A DNA stretch of 64,000 nucleotides from JADJDM01 sp044352985. GTDB taxonomy: Bacteria; Bacteroidota; Bacteroidia; B-17B0; Aurantibacillaceae. Below, one piece after another: positions 25,990-35,226 of this stretch. The notes below the pieces were generated by a model, which made no database searches, was not told the origin of the DNA, and saw only the letters and a program-made list of their open reading frames with translations. The position numbers and the translations under genes were made by a program. Numbering within the stretch: the stretch's first letter is position 1; every line of letters starts with the position of its first letter. The stretch spans positions 42,195-106,194 of the forward strand of contig JBILCU010000013.1 in assembly GCA_044352985.1 (NCBI GenBank), in the 5' to 3' direction.

Positions 25990-27660
25990 ATGAGTAAAGC
26001 AAGCAAGCACCCAAAAGGATTGTACTTTTTATTTTTTGCCGAAATGTGGGAACGTTTTGGTTATTACCTCATGATTGCCATCTTCACACTTTATCTTGAA
26101 GCTGATACGGACAAAGGTGGCTGGGGCATGAACATGAAAAGCTCTTCCAGTTTATATGGAACGTTTATCGCTCTTGTTTTTCTAACACCTTTCTTAGGTG
26201 GCTTGTTAGCCGATAGAAAATGGGGTTACCGCTTTTCAATAATCATTGGTGGTATATTAATGGGCGCAGGTTATTGCTTAATGAGTGTACATAATTTAAC
26301 CGTTTTTTATATCTCTTGCGCACTGGTAATTTTAGGTAATGGATTTTTCAAACCAAACATCTCAACCCTGTTAGGAAATTTATACGATGATGAAAAATAC
26401 AAATCCAATAAAGATTCTGGTTACAATATTTTTTACATGGGCATTAACATAGGAGCATTCATTTGCACCTTTATTGCAGCAGCCATGCGAAACCATTTTG
26501 GTTGGGGTGGCGCTTTTGTTTCTGCAGGTGTGGGGATGTTTATAGGTGTAATTATTTTTGCTTTAGGAAATAAACATTACAAACATGCAGATGTATTAAA
26601 AGAACAGAAAGCCGGCGACCAAACACTTGGTCAAATATTTGGTTACACCTTATTGCCAAGTATCATTGCAGCTGTTTTAGGTTGGATTATTCCGGGCAAC
26701 TTATTAGGAGATGATGCAACAGACGCTTTTATTTTTGCTTGCTTGCCGGTTATTTTATTTTATTATTCACTTTACAGAAAATCTGATGAAACAGAAAAGA
26801 AACCATTAGGTGCCATGTACATTATTTTTATCGTGGTGATTTTATTCTGGGCAGTATTTAAACAGAATGGAACTGCGCTAAACAAATGGATGAAATTATA
26901 TACCGATCGTGAAATGCCCGCCACCGTTCTTCCGCTTGCAACAAAACTAAGCATTGTAGATACCATAAAAGCTACTGAAAAAGTAAGACCAATCACCGAC
27001 GAACAGTTTAGGTTAATTACAGTAAATCGATTGGATAGCGCAACTAATCAATTCAAAAAGGACACTTTGAAAGGAAAAGATTATCCAGCATATTTTAAAA
27101 ATGTGCCTTCCGAAAAATTTCCAAAAAAAGATCAGGAAGTTTATTTGATACCAACAGAAATTTCTCAATCCATTAATCCAGGATGGGTTATTGCATTAAC
27201 TCCTATTGTGGTATTCTTTTTTGCCTTTTTAAGAAAAAAAGGAATTGAGCCAACTACACCATCTAAAATTGGTTGGGGCTTATTTATAAGTTCACTTTCA
27301 CCTTTAGTAATGGTTGCAGCAGTTTATGTTTGCCAAAACGGACAAGTAAAAGCAAGCCCGATGTGGCTCATCGCAACATATGGTGTTGTAACCATTGGAG
27401 AATTATTTTTAAGTCCGATGGGATTATCCTTAGTTTCAAAATTATCTCCACCCCGCTTAACAGCTTTGATGATGGGGGGTTGGTTTTTATCAACATCCAT
27501 GGGCAATAAACTCAGTGGAATCTTAGCCACTTTCTGGGACAATTACGATAATAAAGGTTTGTACTTTTTTGTTAATACCTGTTTATTATTGTTTGCGGCT
27601 ATCGTAATGTTCTTTCTGCTTAAAAAATTAAATATAGTATTTAAGGAATATGTGAAATAG
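25990..27660 (+). CDS. POT/PTR2-family proton-dependent oligopeptide transporter
   Basis: This 556-residue inner-membrane transporter of the major facilitator superfamily imports di- and tripeptides with protons. The diagnostic FFAEMWERFGYYLM (ExxERFxYY) proton-coupling motif is in helix 1. GGLLADRKWGYR and the FYMGINIGAFICT family signature follow. Twelve or more hydrophobic helices are apparent. A hydrophilic insert of about 80 residues (roughly 315-395, with TEKVRPITDEQFRLITVN) splits the helices and is larger than in the Escherichia coli proteins. It starts two bases after hemE, so the two are likely co-transcribed. Confidence 0.93.
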   Translation: MSKASKHPKGLYFLFFAEMWERFGYYLMIAIFTLYLEADTDKGGWGMNMKSSSSLYGTFIALVFLTPFLGGLLADRKWGYRFSIIIGGILMGAGYCLMSVHNLTVFYISCALVILGNGFFKPNISTLLGNLYDDEKYKSNKDSGYNIFYMGINIGAFICTFIAAAMRNHFGWGGAFVSAGVGMFIGVIIFALGNKHYKHADVLKEQKAGDQTLGQIFGYTLLPSIIAAVLGWIIPGNLLGDDATDAFIFACLPVILFYYSLYRKSDETEKKPLGAMYIIFIVVILFWAVFKQNGTALNKWMKLYTDREMPATVLPLATKLSIVDTIKATEKVRPITDEQFRLITVNRLDSATNQFKKDTLKGKDYPAYFKNVPSEKFPKKDQEVYLIPTEISQSINPGWVIALTPIVVFFFAFLRKKGIEPTTPSKIGWGLFISSLSPLVMVAAVYVCQNGQVKASPMWLIATYGVVTIGELFLSPMGLSLVSKLSPPRLTALMMGGWFLSTSMGNKLSGILATFWDNYDNKGLYFFVNTCLLLFAAIVMFFLLKKLNIVFKEYVK

Positions 27661-27691
27661 CATATAGGCTGGTGATTTTTTGTGTCATTTT

Positions 27692-27721
27692 TTTGAAAAT
27701 CTGTTTTTTTTTATATTTTAG
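27692..27721 (+). promoter_or_regulatory. -33/-7 promoter pair of a T9SS-protein gene
   Basis: TTTG at 27692-27695 and TATTTTAG at 27714-27721 (seven of eight positions of TAnnTTTG) are spaced by 18 bases. Transcription would start near 27727, about 25 bases before the ATG. Confidence 0.45.
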
Positions 27722-27751
27722 GCGAGCAAAAAATTAAAAAACATTTAAACT

Positions 27752-28618
27752 ATGAAAAAACTATTACTAGCAGCTGCATTAATTAGCAGTACATTTTCTT
27801 TTTCACAAATTCAAAATTTAGGATTTGAAGATTGGAGTAACAATGCGCCTACTGGTTGGCAAGCTCAGCTGGGTTTAATTGCTCAAGGAAGTGTAACACA
27901 AGTTACTTCAGGTGCACCTGAAGGAAATTCTGCAGTTCAATTAAGCACTGTTAATTGCTTATTCTGTGGTTTTTTAGGGTTACCATCAACAGTTCCTGGA
28001 ATTATTCAGCAACAAGTTGCATTTGTAGATCGCCCAACTTCTGTTAGCGTAAAATTAAAATGCAATATTGGAGTAGGAGATGAGGCAGCTTTTGCAGCTA
28101 TTACTTCTTTGTACAGCCCAATTGATGATACTTCTTATACGGTAGGTATTGCAGGAACATTAATACCTGGAGGAACAAATGTTTCAAATTGGACAACACA
28201 AACTTTACAGTTTCAATATCAGGATGTAGCTAATCCAGATACACTTATCCTGGTTGCCGCATCATCAGATTCATTATTGGGTGTAAGTCAATCTACACAA
28301 TCAATTGGTAGTACACTTTCATTAGATGCTATTGTGTTTAATTATCCAGCAGGTATCAGTGAAGTTTTTTATATGAAAGATGATATTATTTCTTATCCAA
28401 ATCCTGCATCTGATTTTTTAAACATTAAGTCAAAAAGTGGAAATAAAGCTAAGGCACAATTATTTGACATTTCAGGAAGACTAGTTGTTACTGAAGAGTT
28501 AGTTTATGGTGCAGCAAAAATTGACTTAACTCGTTTTGAAAACGGACTTTACATCTGTAATGTTACTGATGAAAACAATAAAGTTGTTTATACAGAAAAA
28601 GTTACTGTGTCAAAATAA
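27752..28618 (+). CDS. Secreted protein with T9SS type A sorting domain
   Basis: This 288-residue protein has a signal peptide (KKLLLAAALISSTFSFS). The body (about 20-205) begins with IQNLGFEDWSNNAPTGWQ, a pattern seen in carbohydrate-binding-like jelly-roll domains (PCMD-type) of Bacteroidota. The C-terminal 75 residues (ISYPNPASDFLNIKSKSG, LFDISGRLVV, FENGLYICNVT) form a T9SS type A sorting domain, so it is exported across the outer membrane. The ligand is unknown. A hairpin terminator shared with the convergent metF gene follows. Confidence 0.88.
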   Translation: MKKLLLAAALISSTFSFSQIQNLGFEDWSNNAPTGWQAQLGLIAQGSVTQVTSGAPEGNSAVQLSTVNCLFCGFLGLPSTVPGIIQQQVAFVDRPTSVSVKLKCNIGVGDEAAFAAITSLYSPIDDTSYTVGIAGTLIPGGTNVSNWTTQTLQFQYQDVANPDTLILVAASSDSLLGVSQSTQSIGSTLSLDAIVFNYPAGISEVFYMKDDIISYPNPASDFLNIKSKSGNKAKAQLFDISGRLVVTEELVYGAAKIDLTRFENGLYICNVTDENNKVVYTEKVTVSK

Positions 28619-28640
28619 AATATTTTTTATCGATAATTAA

Positions 28641-28669
28641 AAAGGCAATCAATTTTGATTGCCTTTTTT
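28641..28669. terminator. Bidirectional terminator between the T9SS gene and metF
   Basis: GGCAATC (28644-28650) pairs with GATTGCC (28657-28663) around a short AT loop. It is flanked by A runs on the left and T runs on the right, so it can stop transcription from either side. metF ends at 28671. Confidence 0.75.
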
Positions 28670-28670
28670 G

Positions 28671-29624
28671 TTAGAATATTTTTTCCGCTACTTTTTTAGA
28701 GGCTTCAGAGTTGCCCATAGTATAGTAGTGTAAACAAGGCACATTGGCTTTGTACAATTCTTTGCTTTGTTGAATACACCATTCAATCCCTACTTCTTTT
28801 ACTTGCTTATCATCTTTACATGCTAAAACAGCTTCGTACAATTCCTGTGGTATATCAATATGGAATATTTTAGGCAGAACTGTTAATTGTTTTTTGCTTC
28901 CGAAAAGTTTTAAACCTGGAATGATTGGTACATTAATGTTATTCTCTCTGCACAACTTTACAAAATCAAAATATTTTGAATTATCAAAAAACATTTGAGT
29001 AACAATATAGTTAGCACCTGCATCAATTTTCGCTTTTAACCATTTAATATCGCTGAACATATTGGGTGCTTCAAAATGTTTTTCAGGGTAACCGGCAACA
29101 CCAACACAAAATGTAGTTGGTTCTACTTCTTTCATTTCTTCATCCATGTATTTGCCCTGATTCATTTCGTTAATTTGATTAACCAAATCTGTTGCATAAT
29201 GATGTCCACCAGGTTCTGGCACAAATGCAGACTCTGTTTTAATAGAATCACCACGCAAAGCAAGCACGTTATCAATGCCTAAAAAAGAAAGGTCGATTAA
29301 TGCATTTTCTGTTTCCTCTTTTGTAAAACCACCACAAATGATATGAGGAACAGCTTCTACAGGATATTTGTTCATGATAGCGGCACAAATTCCAACTGTA
29401 CCCGGACGTTTACGTATCGAAACTTTCTCTAAATATCCGCCATCACGTTTTTTATAAACATATTCTTCGCGATGATACGTTACATCAACAAATGCCGGTT
29501 TAAATTCCATTAAAGGGTCAATACTATTGTATATGGATTGAATACTTGTGCCTTTTAAAGGAGGCAAAATTTCAATAGAAAATAATGTCTTTTTGCTGTT
29601 TTTTAATATTTCGGTTAAATGCAT
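28671..29624 (-). CDS. metF: Methylenetetrahydrofolate reductase
   Basis: MetF uses FAD and NADH to reduce 5,10-methylene- to 5,10-methyl-tetrahydrofolate, the methyl donor for methionine synthesis. The TIM barrel begins with FSIEILPPLKGTS. The FAD-contacting block NVLALRGDS and the IVTQMFFDNSKYFDFVK stretch are standard, and VPIIPGLKLF follows. Length 317 is normal. It stands alone between a convergent T9SS gene and the glycosyltransferase gene. An exact -7 box lies upstream. Confidence 0.95.
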   Translation of the reverse strand: MHLTEILKNSKKTLFSIEILPPLKGTSIQSIYNSIDPLMEFKPAFVDVTYHREEYVYKKRDGGYLEKVSIRKRPGTVGICAAIMNKYPVEAVPHIICGGFTKEETENALIDLSFLGIDNVLALRGDSIKTESAFVPEPGGHHYATDLVNQINEMNQGKYMDEEMKEVEPTTFCVGVAGYPEKHFEAPNMFSDIKWLKAKIDAGANYIVTQMFFDNSKYFDFVKLCRENNINVPIIPGLKLFGSKKQLTVLPKIFHIDIPQELYEAVLACKDDKQVKEVGIEWCIQQSKELYKANVPCLHYYTMGNSEASKKVAEKIF

Positions 29625-29642
29625 ATACTATTTTAAGTGGTG

Positions 29643-29650
29643 CAAAAGTA
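29643..29650 (-). promoter_or_regulatory. -7 promoter box of metF
   Basis: The minus strand reads TACTTTTG, an exact match to TAnnTTTG, 18 bases before the metF ATG. Confidence 0.45.
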
Positions 29651-29696
29651 CATATTGTATTTTAAAAAATAAATTTAGTTTTTCTGCTAAATCGCA

Positions 29697-30656
29697 TCAA
29701 AAAATTGAACGCACATCAATTTCGTTCATGCATTTAAAATGCCCTTTCGGACATTTATGAAAGCCTAATTTAGAGCATGGACGACAGGATAAATTTTTTA
29801 CTTCATGAATCTTACTTTTTGAATCAGCTAAGTACGGATACATACCAAACTCTTTAACTGTATTGCCCCATAGCGAATGAATTTCTTTTTTAAAAGCCGC
29901 TGCAATGTGCATCAGTCCGGTATCAGATGTAATTACCTTATGTGCTTGTTTAATTAAAAATGCAGATTGATTTAAATTAAATTTACCGCATGCATTAAAC
30001 ACCTTTTGAGGATAAGCTTGAGCGAGTTTATTCCCCAATTCAAATTCTTCTTTGCCTCCCAGTAGTACAAGGGGTAAATTACACATTACTATAATTTCCT
30101 TTAACTTGTTTTCAGGAATTTGTTTTGTGAAATAGGAACCTCCTAACACCAAAGTGTGATAACCATTTTGAAAAGTTATTGGCAGTATTTCTTCAAGAAT
30201 TAATTCATCTTTTTTAGGAATAAAATAATCCAATCCCTTGCCGTCATTTTTAATATTTAATGATTCAACTGCATCGAAATAACGATCAACTATGTGAATG
30301 TCAGGAAGTCGATTTATCTTAAACTGAACAAACAGAAATTTTTTAATATTCAGTTTATTGAATGCGGCAGAAGGCTTGTTTAATTTATGCTTTAATGATA
30401 TACTACGGATATTATTATGTAAATCAACAACAAAATCAAAGTTCTCTTTTTTTAATTGTATTATTAACTCATCGATGCTTCTTTCAAAAGTATGAACCTT
30501 ATCTATGTGTGGATTATTAATGAGTAAATCAGCGAAACTTTTTTTGCTTACTACATGAATTTCTGAATTGGCCAATTGCTCTTTACAACAGCGTATAACA
30601 GGAGTAGTTAGTACAATATCTCCAATGGAAGAAAAACGGATAATCAGTAGTTTCAA
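29697..30656 (-). CDS. Glycosyltransferase family 9 (heptosyltransferase-like)
   Basis: This cytosolic GT-B enzyme of the ADP-heptose:LPS heptosyltransferase family probably adds a sugar to lipopolysaccharide core. The N-terminal KLLIIRFSSIGDIVLTTPVI is the family hallmark. The donor-binding block VITSDTGLMHIAAAFKK lies near the C-terminus. The end has a cysteine cluster, SCRPCSKLGFHKCPKGHFKC, often seen in this subfamily and possibly metal-binding. I chose the TTG at 30656 because it places the hallmark directly at the start. The longest frame begins 18 codons earlier, also at a TTG. Acceptor and donor are not certain. Confidence 0.88.
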   Translation of the reverse strand: MKLLIIRFSSIGDIVLTTPVIRCCKEQLANSEIHVVSKKSFADLLINNPHIDKVHTFERSIDELIIQLKKENFDFVVDLHNNIRSISLKHKLNKPSAAFNKLNIKKFLFVQFKINRLPDIHIVDRYFDAVESLNIKNDGKGLDYFIPKKDELILEEILPITFQNGYHTLVLGGSYFTKQIPENKLKEIIVMCNLPLVLLGGKEEFELGNKLAQAYPQKVFNACGKFNLNQSAFLIKQAHKVITSDTGLMHIAAAFKKEIHSLWGNTVKEFGMYPYLADSKSKIHEVKNLSCRPCSKLGFHKCPKGHFKCMNEIDVRSIF

Positions 30657-30711
30657 GTTGAAATTATTTGAGGTAAAATTAAGATTTGTTTTCTTTAGTG
30701 GAAAATTCAAA

Positions 30712-30743
30712 TTCGATAAGCTTATAAATAGTGTGTAATTTCG
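30712..30743 (+). promoter_or_regulatory. Promoter of the murF-alr fusion gene
   Basis: TTCG (30712-30715) and TAATTTCG (30736-30743) are spaced by 20 bases. The second element fits TAnnTTYG and ends 28 bases before the ATG. Confidence 0.4.
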
Positions 30744-30771
30744 TTACGATTGATTAAATTTAGCATCAATT

Positions 30772-33237
30772 ATGACTTTTAACCTTCAGGAAATACAACG
30801 CATCATAGGTGCATCTGTTATTATTCAGGAAAGTTATCGCCATATTTTACAGTTAAGTATTGATAGTAGGAGCGCGTTAAATGAACAGACCTTGTTTATT
30901 GCCATTAAAGGAAAAAGAAATAATGGACATGAATACATCTCCGATGCTTACCAAAAAGGGTGTAGGGCATTTGTAATTACAGAAGAAGTCGTTTATTCTA
31001 ATTTCCCTCAAGCAAGTTTTATGCTTGTAAATGATGCAGTACAAGCTTTACAGTTTTTAGCACTTGCTCATCGTAAACAGTTTAAGTTTCCTATAATTGG
31101 TGTAACGGGAAGTAATGGTAAAACCATAGTTAAAGAGTGGCTTTCTTTTTTAGCTGGGGATGTATTTAGCATTTGTAAAAACCCTAAAAGTTATAATTCG
31201 CAAGTTGGTGTGCCTTTAAGTGTTTGGCAATTGAATGAAAAACATACATTGGGCATTTTTGAGGCAGGCATTTCACAACCCGGTGAAATGGAAAAATTAC
31301 AACAAATTATACAGCCTGATATTGCAGTTTTAACGAATATTGGTCAGGCTCACGATGAAAATTTCATCAGCACCGAACAAAAAATTGCAGAAAAAATTAA
31401 ACTATTTAAAACTGCTTCTAAAATTATTTTTTGCAACGATAACCCAATAACAGGAAGTATAATTAAAAATTCAGTATCCACTTCAGCAAACAGAATAACC
31501 TGGTCAAAAAAAAACAATGCCACCTTGCTTGTTACAAAAACAGAGCAAACAAAATCGGAAACCATCATTGAGGCTATTGTTAATAATGAGCGACAAAAAA
31601 TCATCATACCGTTTCGAGATAATGCATCAATAGAAAATGCAATTACCTGCTGGTCAGTTTTAATTGCACTGGGCATTAATGATGAAACGCATCGTAACAA
31701 ATTTTTGTTTCTGCAACCTGTTGAGATGCGTCTGGAATTAAAGCAGGGCATAAATAATTGTTCGGTAATAAATGATAGTTATAATTCTGATTTAAGCTCG
31801 CTTTCCATAGCGATTGATTTTTTAAATCAGCAACATCGTAACAGTAAAAAAACAGTCATACTTTCAGATATTCTTCAGAGTGGAAAAAAAAGAGAACAGC
31901 TGTACAAAGAAGTAGCACATCTTTTGCAATCAAAGGGCATACAGCGATTGATTGGTGTTGGATCTGAAATTTCTTCCCAATCGGATAGTTTTAGTAATAT
32001 TGAAAAACAATTTTTTCCAGATACTTCATCATTCATTTCCGAATTCAGAAATCTCGATTTCTACAACGAATCCATTTTATTAAAAGCGGCGCGTAGTTTT
32101 GAGTTTGAAAAAATTAATTCTTTACTTCAAAATAAAAGTCACGATACACAACTTATTATTAATCTAAATCATCTCATTTCAAATGTAAATTACTTTCGTA
32201 ATCAATTACAGGAAGGCACAAAAATAATGGCGATGGTGAAAGCACAATCATATGGAAGTGGCAGTTATGAAATTGCTTCATTGTTGCAGTACCATCGTGT
32301 TAATTATCTTGCGGTTGCATATGCAGATGAAGGTGTGGAACTACGTAAATCAGGAATCACATTACCTATCATGGTGATGAGTCCGGAACGTGAAAGTTTT
32401 GACAGTATTCTGGTTTATCAACTCGAACCTGAAATTTATTCTTTTAAAGTGTTAAAAGAGTTTATGCAAGCTGCAACTGCCTTCTCAAAAAAAGAAATAC
32501 GTATTCATCTTAAAATAGATACCGGAATGCATCGTTTGGGTTTTATGCCTAACGAGTTATATAAAGTTGTAACTGAATTAAAAAAACACGAAAAGGTTAA
32601 AGTACTTTCTGTTTTTTCGCATTTGGCAGCAAGCGATAATCCGGATTTCGATGATTTTACTAACGAACAAATTCAAACTTTTCAAAAATGTTGCGAAGAA
32701 CTAGAAGAGGAGTTGGGTTATGTTTTCATCAAACACATTTGTAATTCCGGTGGAATATCTCGTTTTAAAAACGCTCATTTTGATATGGTGCGTTTAGGCA
32801 TTGGAATGTATGGCATTGGAACTACTGAATTGGAAGATCAAAAGTTGTTACCGGTTTGTTTCATGAAAACAATTGTTTCACAAATTAAATTAATTTCAAC
32901 CGGAGAAACAGTAAGTTACAACAGAAGCGGTAAAATAGAAAAGCCCACAAAAATTGCTGTTTTACCAATTGGTTATGCCGATGGGTTTAACCGTAAATTA
33001 AGTAACGGTAACGGAAAAGTTTGGATAAAAGGTAAAGAGGCAAAAGTAATTGGCGCGGTGTGTATGGATATGTGCATGGTGGATGTTTCTGCAGTTGATG
33101 TGCACGAAGGTGATGAGGTAATTATCTTTGATGATACCTCAAAAATCAGGGAAATGGCAAAAACCATAGGCACAATTCCATACGAAATCCTTACCTCAAT
33201 TTCTTCAAGAGTGAAAAAAGTATATACGCAGGAATAA
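30772..33237 (+). CDS. Bifunctional MurF ligase / alanine racemase
   Basis: This 821-residue fusion makes and uses D-alanine for peptidoglycan. The N-terminal part (about 1-455) is UDP-MurNAc-tripeptide:D-Ala-D-Ala ligase, with the ATP loop GVTGSNGKTIVKEW, SYNSQVGVPLSVW and NDSYNSDLSSLSIAI. The C-terminal part (about 460-821) is a fold III alanine racemase. Its PLP lysine lies in IMAMVKAQSYGSGSYE, and HLKIDTGMHRLGF and GAVCMDMCMVDVS are present. Such fusions are widespread in Bacteroidota. Coupling L- to D-alanine conversion with ligation in one polypeptide is the likely benefit. D-Ala-D-Ala ligase (Ddl) is not in the window. Confidence 0.95.
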   Translation: MTFNLQEIQRIIGASVIIQESYRHILQLSIDSRSALNEQTLFIAIKGKRNNGHEYISDAYQKGCRAFVITEEVVYSNFPQASFMLVNDAVQALQFLALAHRKQFKFPIIGVTGSNGKTIVKEWLSFLAGDVFSICKNPKSYNSQVGVPLSVWQLNEKHTLGIFEAGISQPGEMEKLQQIIQPDIAVLTNIGQAHDENFISTEQKIAEKIKLFKTASKIIFCNDNPITGSIIKNSVSTSANRITWSKKNNATLLVTKTEQTKSETIIEAIVNNERQKIIIPFRDNASIENAITCWSVLIALGINDETHRNKFLFLQPVEMRLELKQGINNCSVINDSYNSDLSSLSIAIDFLNQQHRNSKKTVILSDILQSGKKREQLYKEVAHLLQSKGIQRLIGVGSEISSQSDSFSNIEKQFFPDTSSFISEFRNLDFYNESILLKAARSFEFEKINSLLQNKSHDTQLIINLNHLISNVNYFRNQLQEGTKIMAMVKAQSYGSGSYEIASLLQYHRVNYLAVAYADEGVELRKSGITLPIMVMSPERESFDSILVYQLEPEIYSFKVLKEFMQAATAFSKKEIRIHLKIDTGMHRLGFMPNELYKVVTELKKHEKVKVLSVFSHLAASDNPDFDDFTNEQIQTFQKCCEELEEELGYVFIKHICNSGGISRFKNAHFDMVRLGIGMYGIGTTELEDQKLLPVCFMKTIVSQIKLISTGETVSYNRSGKIEKPTKIAVLPIGYADGFNRKLSNGNGKVWIKGKEAKVIGAVCMDMCMVDVSAVDVHEGDEVIIFDDTSKIREMAKTIGTIPYEILTSISSRVKKVYTQE

Positions 33238-33276
33238 AGTACTTTCTTAAAAATTTCATTTCCACTAAAAATTAAT

Positions 33277-33284
33277 TACATTTG
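33277..33284 (+). promoter_or_regulatory. -7 promoter box of the DUF5606 gene
   Basis: TACATTTG matches TAnnTTTG exactly, 18 bases before the ATG at 33303. It overlaps the upstream TTG frame opening at 33282, so it supports the later ATG. Confidence 0.45.
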
Positions 33285-33302
33285 TTCTTCATTTTTAAAA
33301 TT

Positions 33303-33839
33303 ATGGATTTAAGCGGAATTATTTCAATCAATGGCATGTCTGGCTTGTATAAGATTGTTGCCAACTCAAAAAATGGAGTTATTGTAGAATCGTTAACGGA
33401 AAAAAAACGTTTTCCTGTTTTTGGAACAAGTAAAATTAGTGCATTGGAGGATATTTCAATGTTTACTGAAACAGGAGATAAACGTATTTCTGAAATCATG
33501 CAATCCATTTTTGAAAAAGAAAAAGGAGGAAAAGCAGTTGATCATAAGGCTGATGATAAAGAAGTAGAATCTTACTTCTCTTCGATATTAGCTGATTACG
33601 ATAAGGAAAGAGTATATGTTTCCAATATGCGTAAATTATTCAGTTGGTACAATTTACTTCAAGAAACCGGAAATCTAAAAGAAAAACAAGAAGCTGGTAA
33701 TGAAGAAAAAGAAGTAAAAGTATCAAAAACTGCAACTGAAGAAAAAAAGAAAGTAACTGCTAAAAAAGATACTACAAAACCTAAGCAAACTGCTGGCGCA
33801 AGAAAAACTACCGGAGTTAGAAAAACTGGTGTAGCATAA
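33303..33839 (+). CDS. DUF5606 domain-containing protein
   Basis: This 178-residue cytosolic protein begins with MDLSGIISINGMSGLYKIVA, the conserved start of DUF5606, a Bacteroidota family of unknown function. The N-terminal 135 residues are compact. The C-terminal 45 residues are an extended Lys/Thr/Ala-rich tail (KKVTAKKDTTKPKQTAGARK), like the basic tails of nucleic-acid-binding proteins. That likeness is only suggestive. The gene has its own -7 box and a strong terminator. Confidence 0.85.
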   Translation: MDLSGIISINGMSGLYKIVANSKNGVIVESLTEKKRFPVFGTSKISALEDISMFTETGDKRISEIMQSIFEKEKGGKAVDHKADDKEVESYFSSILADYDKERVYVSNMRKLFSWYNLLQETGNLKEKQEAGNEEKEVKVSKTATEEKKKVTAKKDTTKPKQTAGARKTTGVRKTGVA

Positions 33840-33858
33840 AATCATTAACGCAAAATTT

Positions 33859-33888
33859 GGCGCATAAAATTATGCGCCTTTTTTTTTA
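33859..33888 (+). terminator. Rho-independent terminator after the DUF5606 gene
   Basis: GGCGCATAA (33859-33867) pairs with TTATGCGCC (33870-33878), followed by a run of ten T. The apical pairs may open to give a normal loop. Confidence 0.85.
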
Positions 33889-33904
33889 GTATTAATTCAT
33901 CATC

Positions 33905-34567
33905 ATGAAAAAAATTATTTTATCTTTTTTTAGTTTAATTTCTTTTGTCTCAATTGCACAGATTAAAGTTGAGGAAAAATCGGAAGGTTTTTCTGTTGGA
34001 AATCAAAATGCGTTAATTGTAAAAATAGCACATTCTGATAGAGAAAAAGTGGAAAAAGCTTGGAAAACAATCATTAAAGATTTTCATCCGGATGATGTAA
34101 ATAATAAAAAACACGAGTACTTTTTTGATAATGCAAAATTTACTGGAGTTAGTGCAAACGCAATTGATGTTTATTCTATCGTTCAGCCTGAAAATGAAAA
34201 TGAAATGAAATTAATGGCTTGTTTTGACTTAGGCGGTGCTTATGCTAATTCATCATCTCACGGAGATATCATTAATTACTTTAAAAAAATGATGCATGAT
34301 TTTGCCGTTAAAATGGCAAAAGAAAATCTGGAAGATAAAATTCAAGACGAAACAAAAGTATTGTCAAAATTCATGGATAAGCAGGAGTCATTAGAAAAAG
34401 AAAATAAAAATCTACATTTGGATATTATCGATTATAACGAGCGTGTTAAAAAAGCAAATGAAAAAATCGAGCTGAATAAAAAAGAAATTGAAGTTAAAAA
34501 AACAGAGGTTTCACAACAACATAAAAAGCTAGATGATTTAAAAATGAAATTAAGTGATGTAAAATAA
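33905..34567 (+). CDS. Exported coiled-coil protein of unknown function
   Basis: This 220-residue protein has a signal peptide (KKIILSFFSLISFVSIAQ). Its first domain (about 20-135) contains HSDREKVEKAWKTIIKDF, ACFDLGGAYANSSSHGD and further conserved-looking blocks. I know this only as an uncharacterised Bacteroidota type. The C-terminal third (about 140-218) is a long lysine/glutamate-rich coiled coil, which suggests oligomerisation or binding along a filament. It is 15 bases upstream of the WbpD-like gene and may be co-transcribed with it. No function can be assigned. Confidence 0.85.
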   Translation: MKKIILSFFSLISFVSIAQIKVEEKSEGFSVGNQNALIVKIAHSDREKVEKAWKTIIKDFHPDDVNNKKHEYFFDNAKFTGVSANAIDVYSIVQPENENEMKLMACFDLGGAYANSSSHGDIINYFKKMMHDFAVKMAKENLEDKIQDETKVLSKFMDKQESLEKENKNLHLDIIDYNERVKKANEKIELNKKEIEVKKTEVSQQHKKLDDLKMKLSDVK

Positions 34568-34582
34568 ATTTCATCTAAAACC

Positions 34583-35164
34583 ATGGATAACAATGATTTT
34601 TTTGCACACCCAAGCGCTGTAATAGATAAAGGTTGTGTTATTGGTAAAGGAACAAAAATCTGGCATTTTTCGCACATCATGCCAAATTGTATTTTAGGAG
34701 AAAATTGTAATATCGGACAGAATGTAGTTATTTCACCGGAAGTTGTTTTAGGTAAGAATGTAAAAGTTCAGAATAACGTCTCTATTTACACTGGTGTTAC
34801 ATGTGATGATGATGTATTTCTGGGGCCGTCTATGGTTTTTACTAACGTCACTAATCCGCGCAGCGCTGTTAATCGTAGAGGAGAGTATGCTAAAACACAT
34901 GTAGGAAAAGGGGCTAGCATTGGAGCAAATGCAACAATTGTGTGTGGACATAATATTGGCGAATTTGCTTTTGTTGGGGCAGGTGCTGTTGTAACCAAAC
35001 ACGTGCCGGCATATGCTTTATTGGTTGGGAATCCTGCTCGCCAAATCGGTTGGATGAGTGAGTTTGGTCATCGCCTGGAATTTGATAAAGAAGGCATTGC
35101 CATTTGTTCGGAAAGTAGACAGAAATACAAGTTGACAGAAAGTAAAGTTGAGAGAATTTTTTAA
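34583..35164 (+). CDS. WbpD/WlbB-type sugar N-acetyltransferase
   Basis: This 193-residue left-handed beta-helix acetyltransferase of the WbpD/WlbB type acetylates the 3-amino group of a UDP-sugar acid. Helix-forming turns run through FFAHPSAVIDKGCVIGKGTK, HIMPNCILGENCNIG and onward. The FTNVTNPRSAVNRRGEY loop is the conserved active-site insertion of this subfamily, and the ending HVPAYALLVGNPARQIGWMS is typical. It heads a group with the oxidoreductase and nucleotide-sugar dehydrogenase genes, matching the wbpA-B-D route to UDP-2,3-diacetamido uronic acids. The aminotransferase WbpE is not in the window. Confidence 0.88.
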   Translation: MDNNDFFAHPSAVIDKGCVIGKGTKIWHFSHIMPNCILGENCNIGQNVVISPEVVLGKNVKVQNNVSIYTGVTCDDDVFLGPSMVFTNVTNPRSAVNRRGEYAKTHVGKGASIGANATIVCGHNIGEFAFVGAGAVVTKHVPAYALLVGNPARQIGWMSEFGHRLEFDKEGIAICSESRQKYKLTESKVERIF

Positions 35165-35226
35165 ATAGAATACTATTTGAGTTAGAATTTAATAAGAAAT
35201 TTCAAAACTAGAATTTAGGAATAAAA

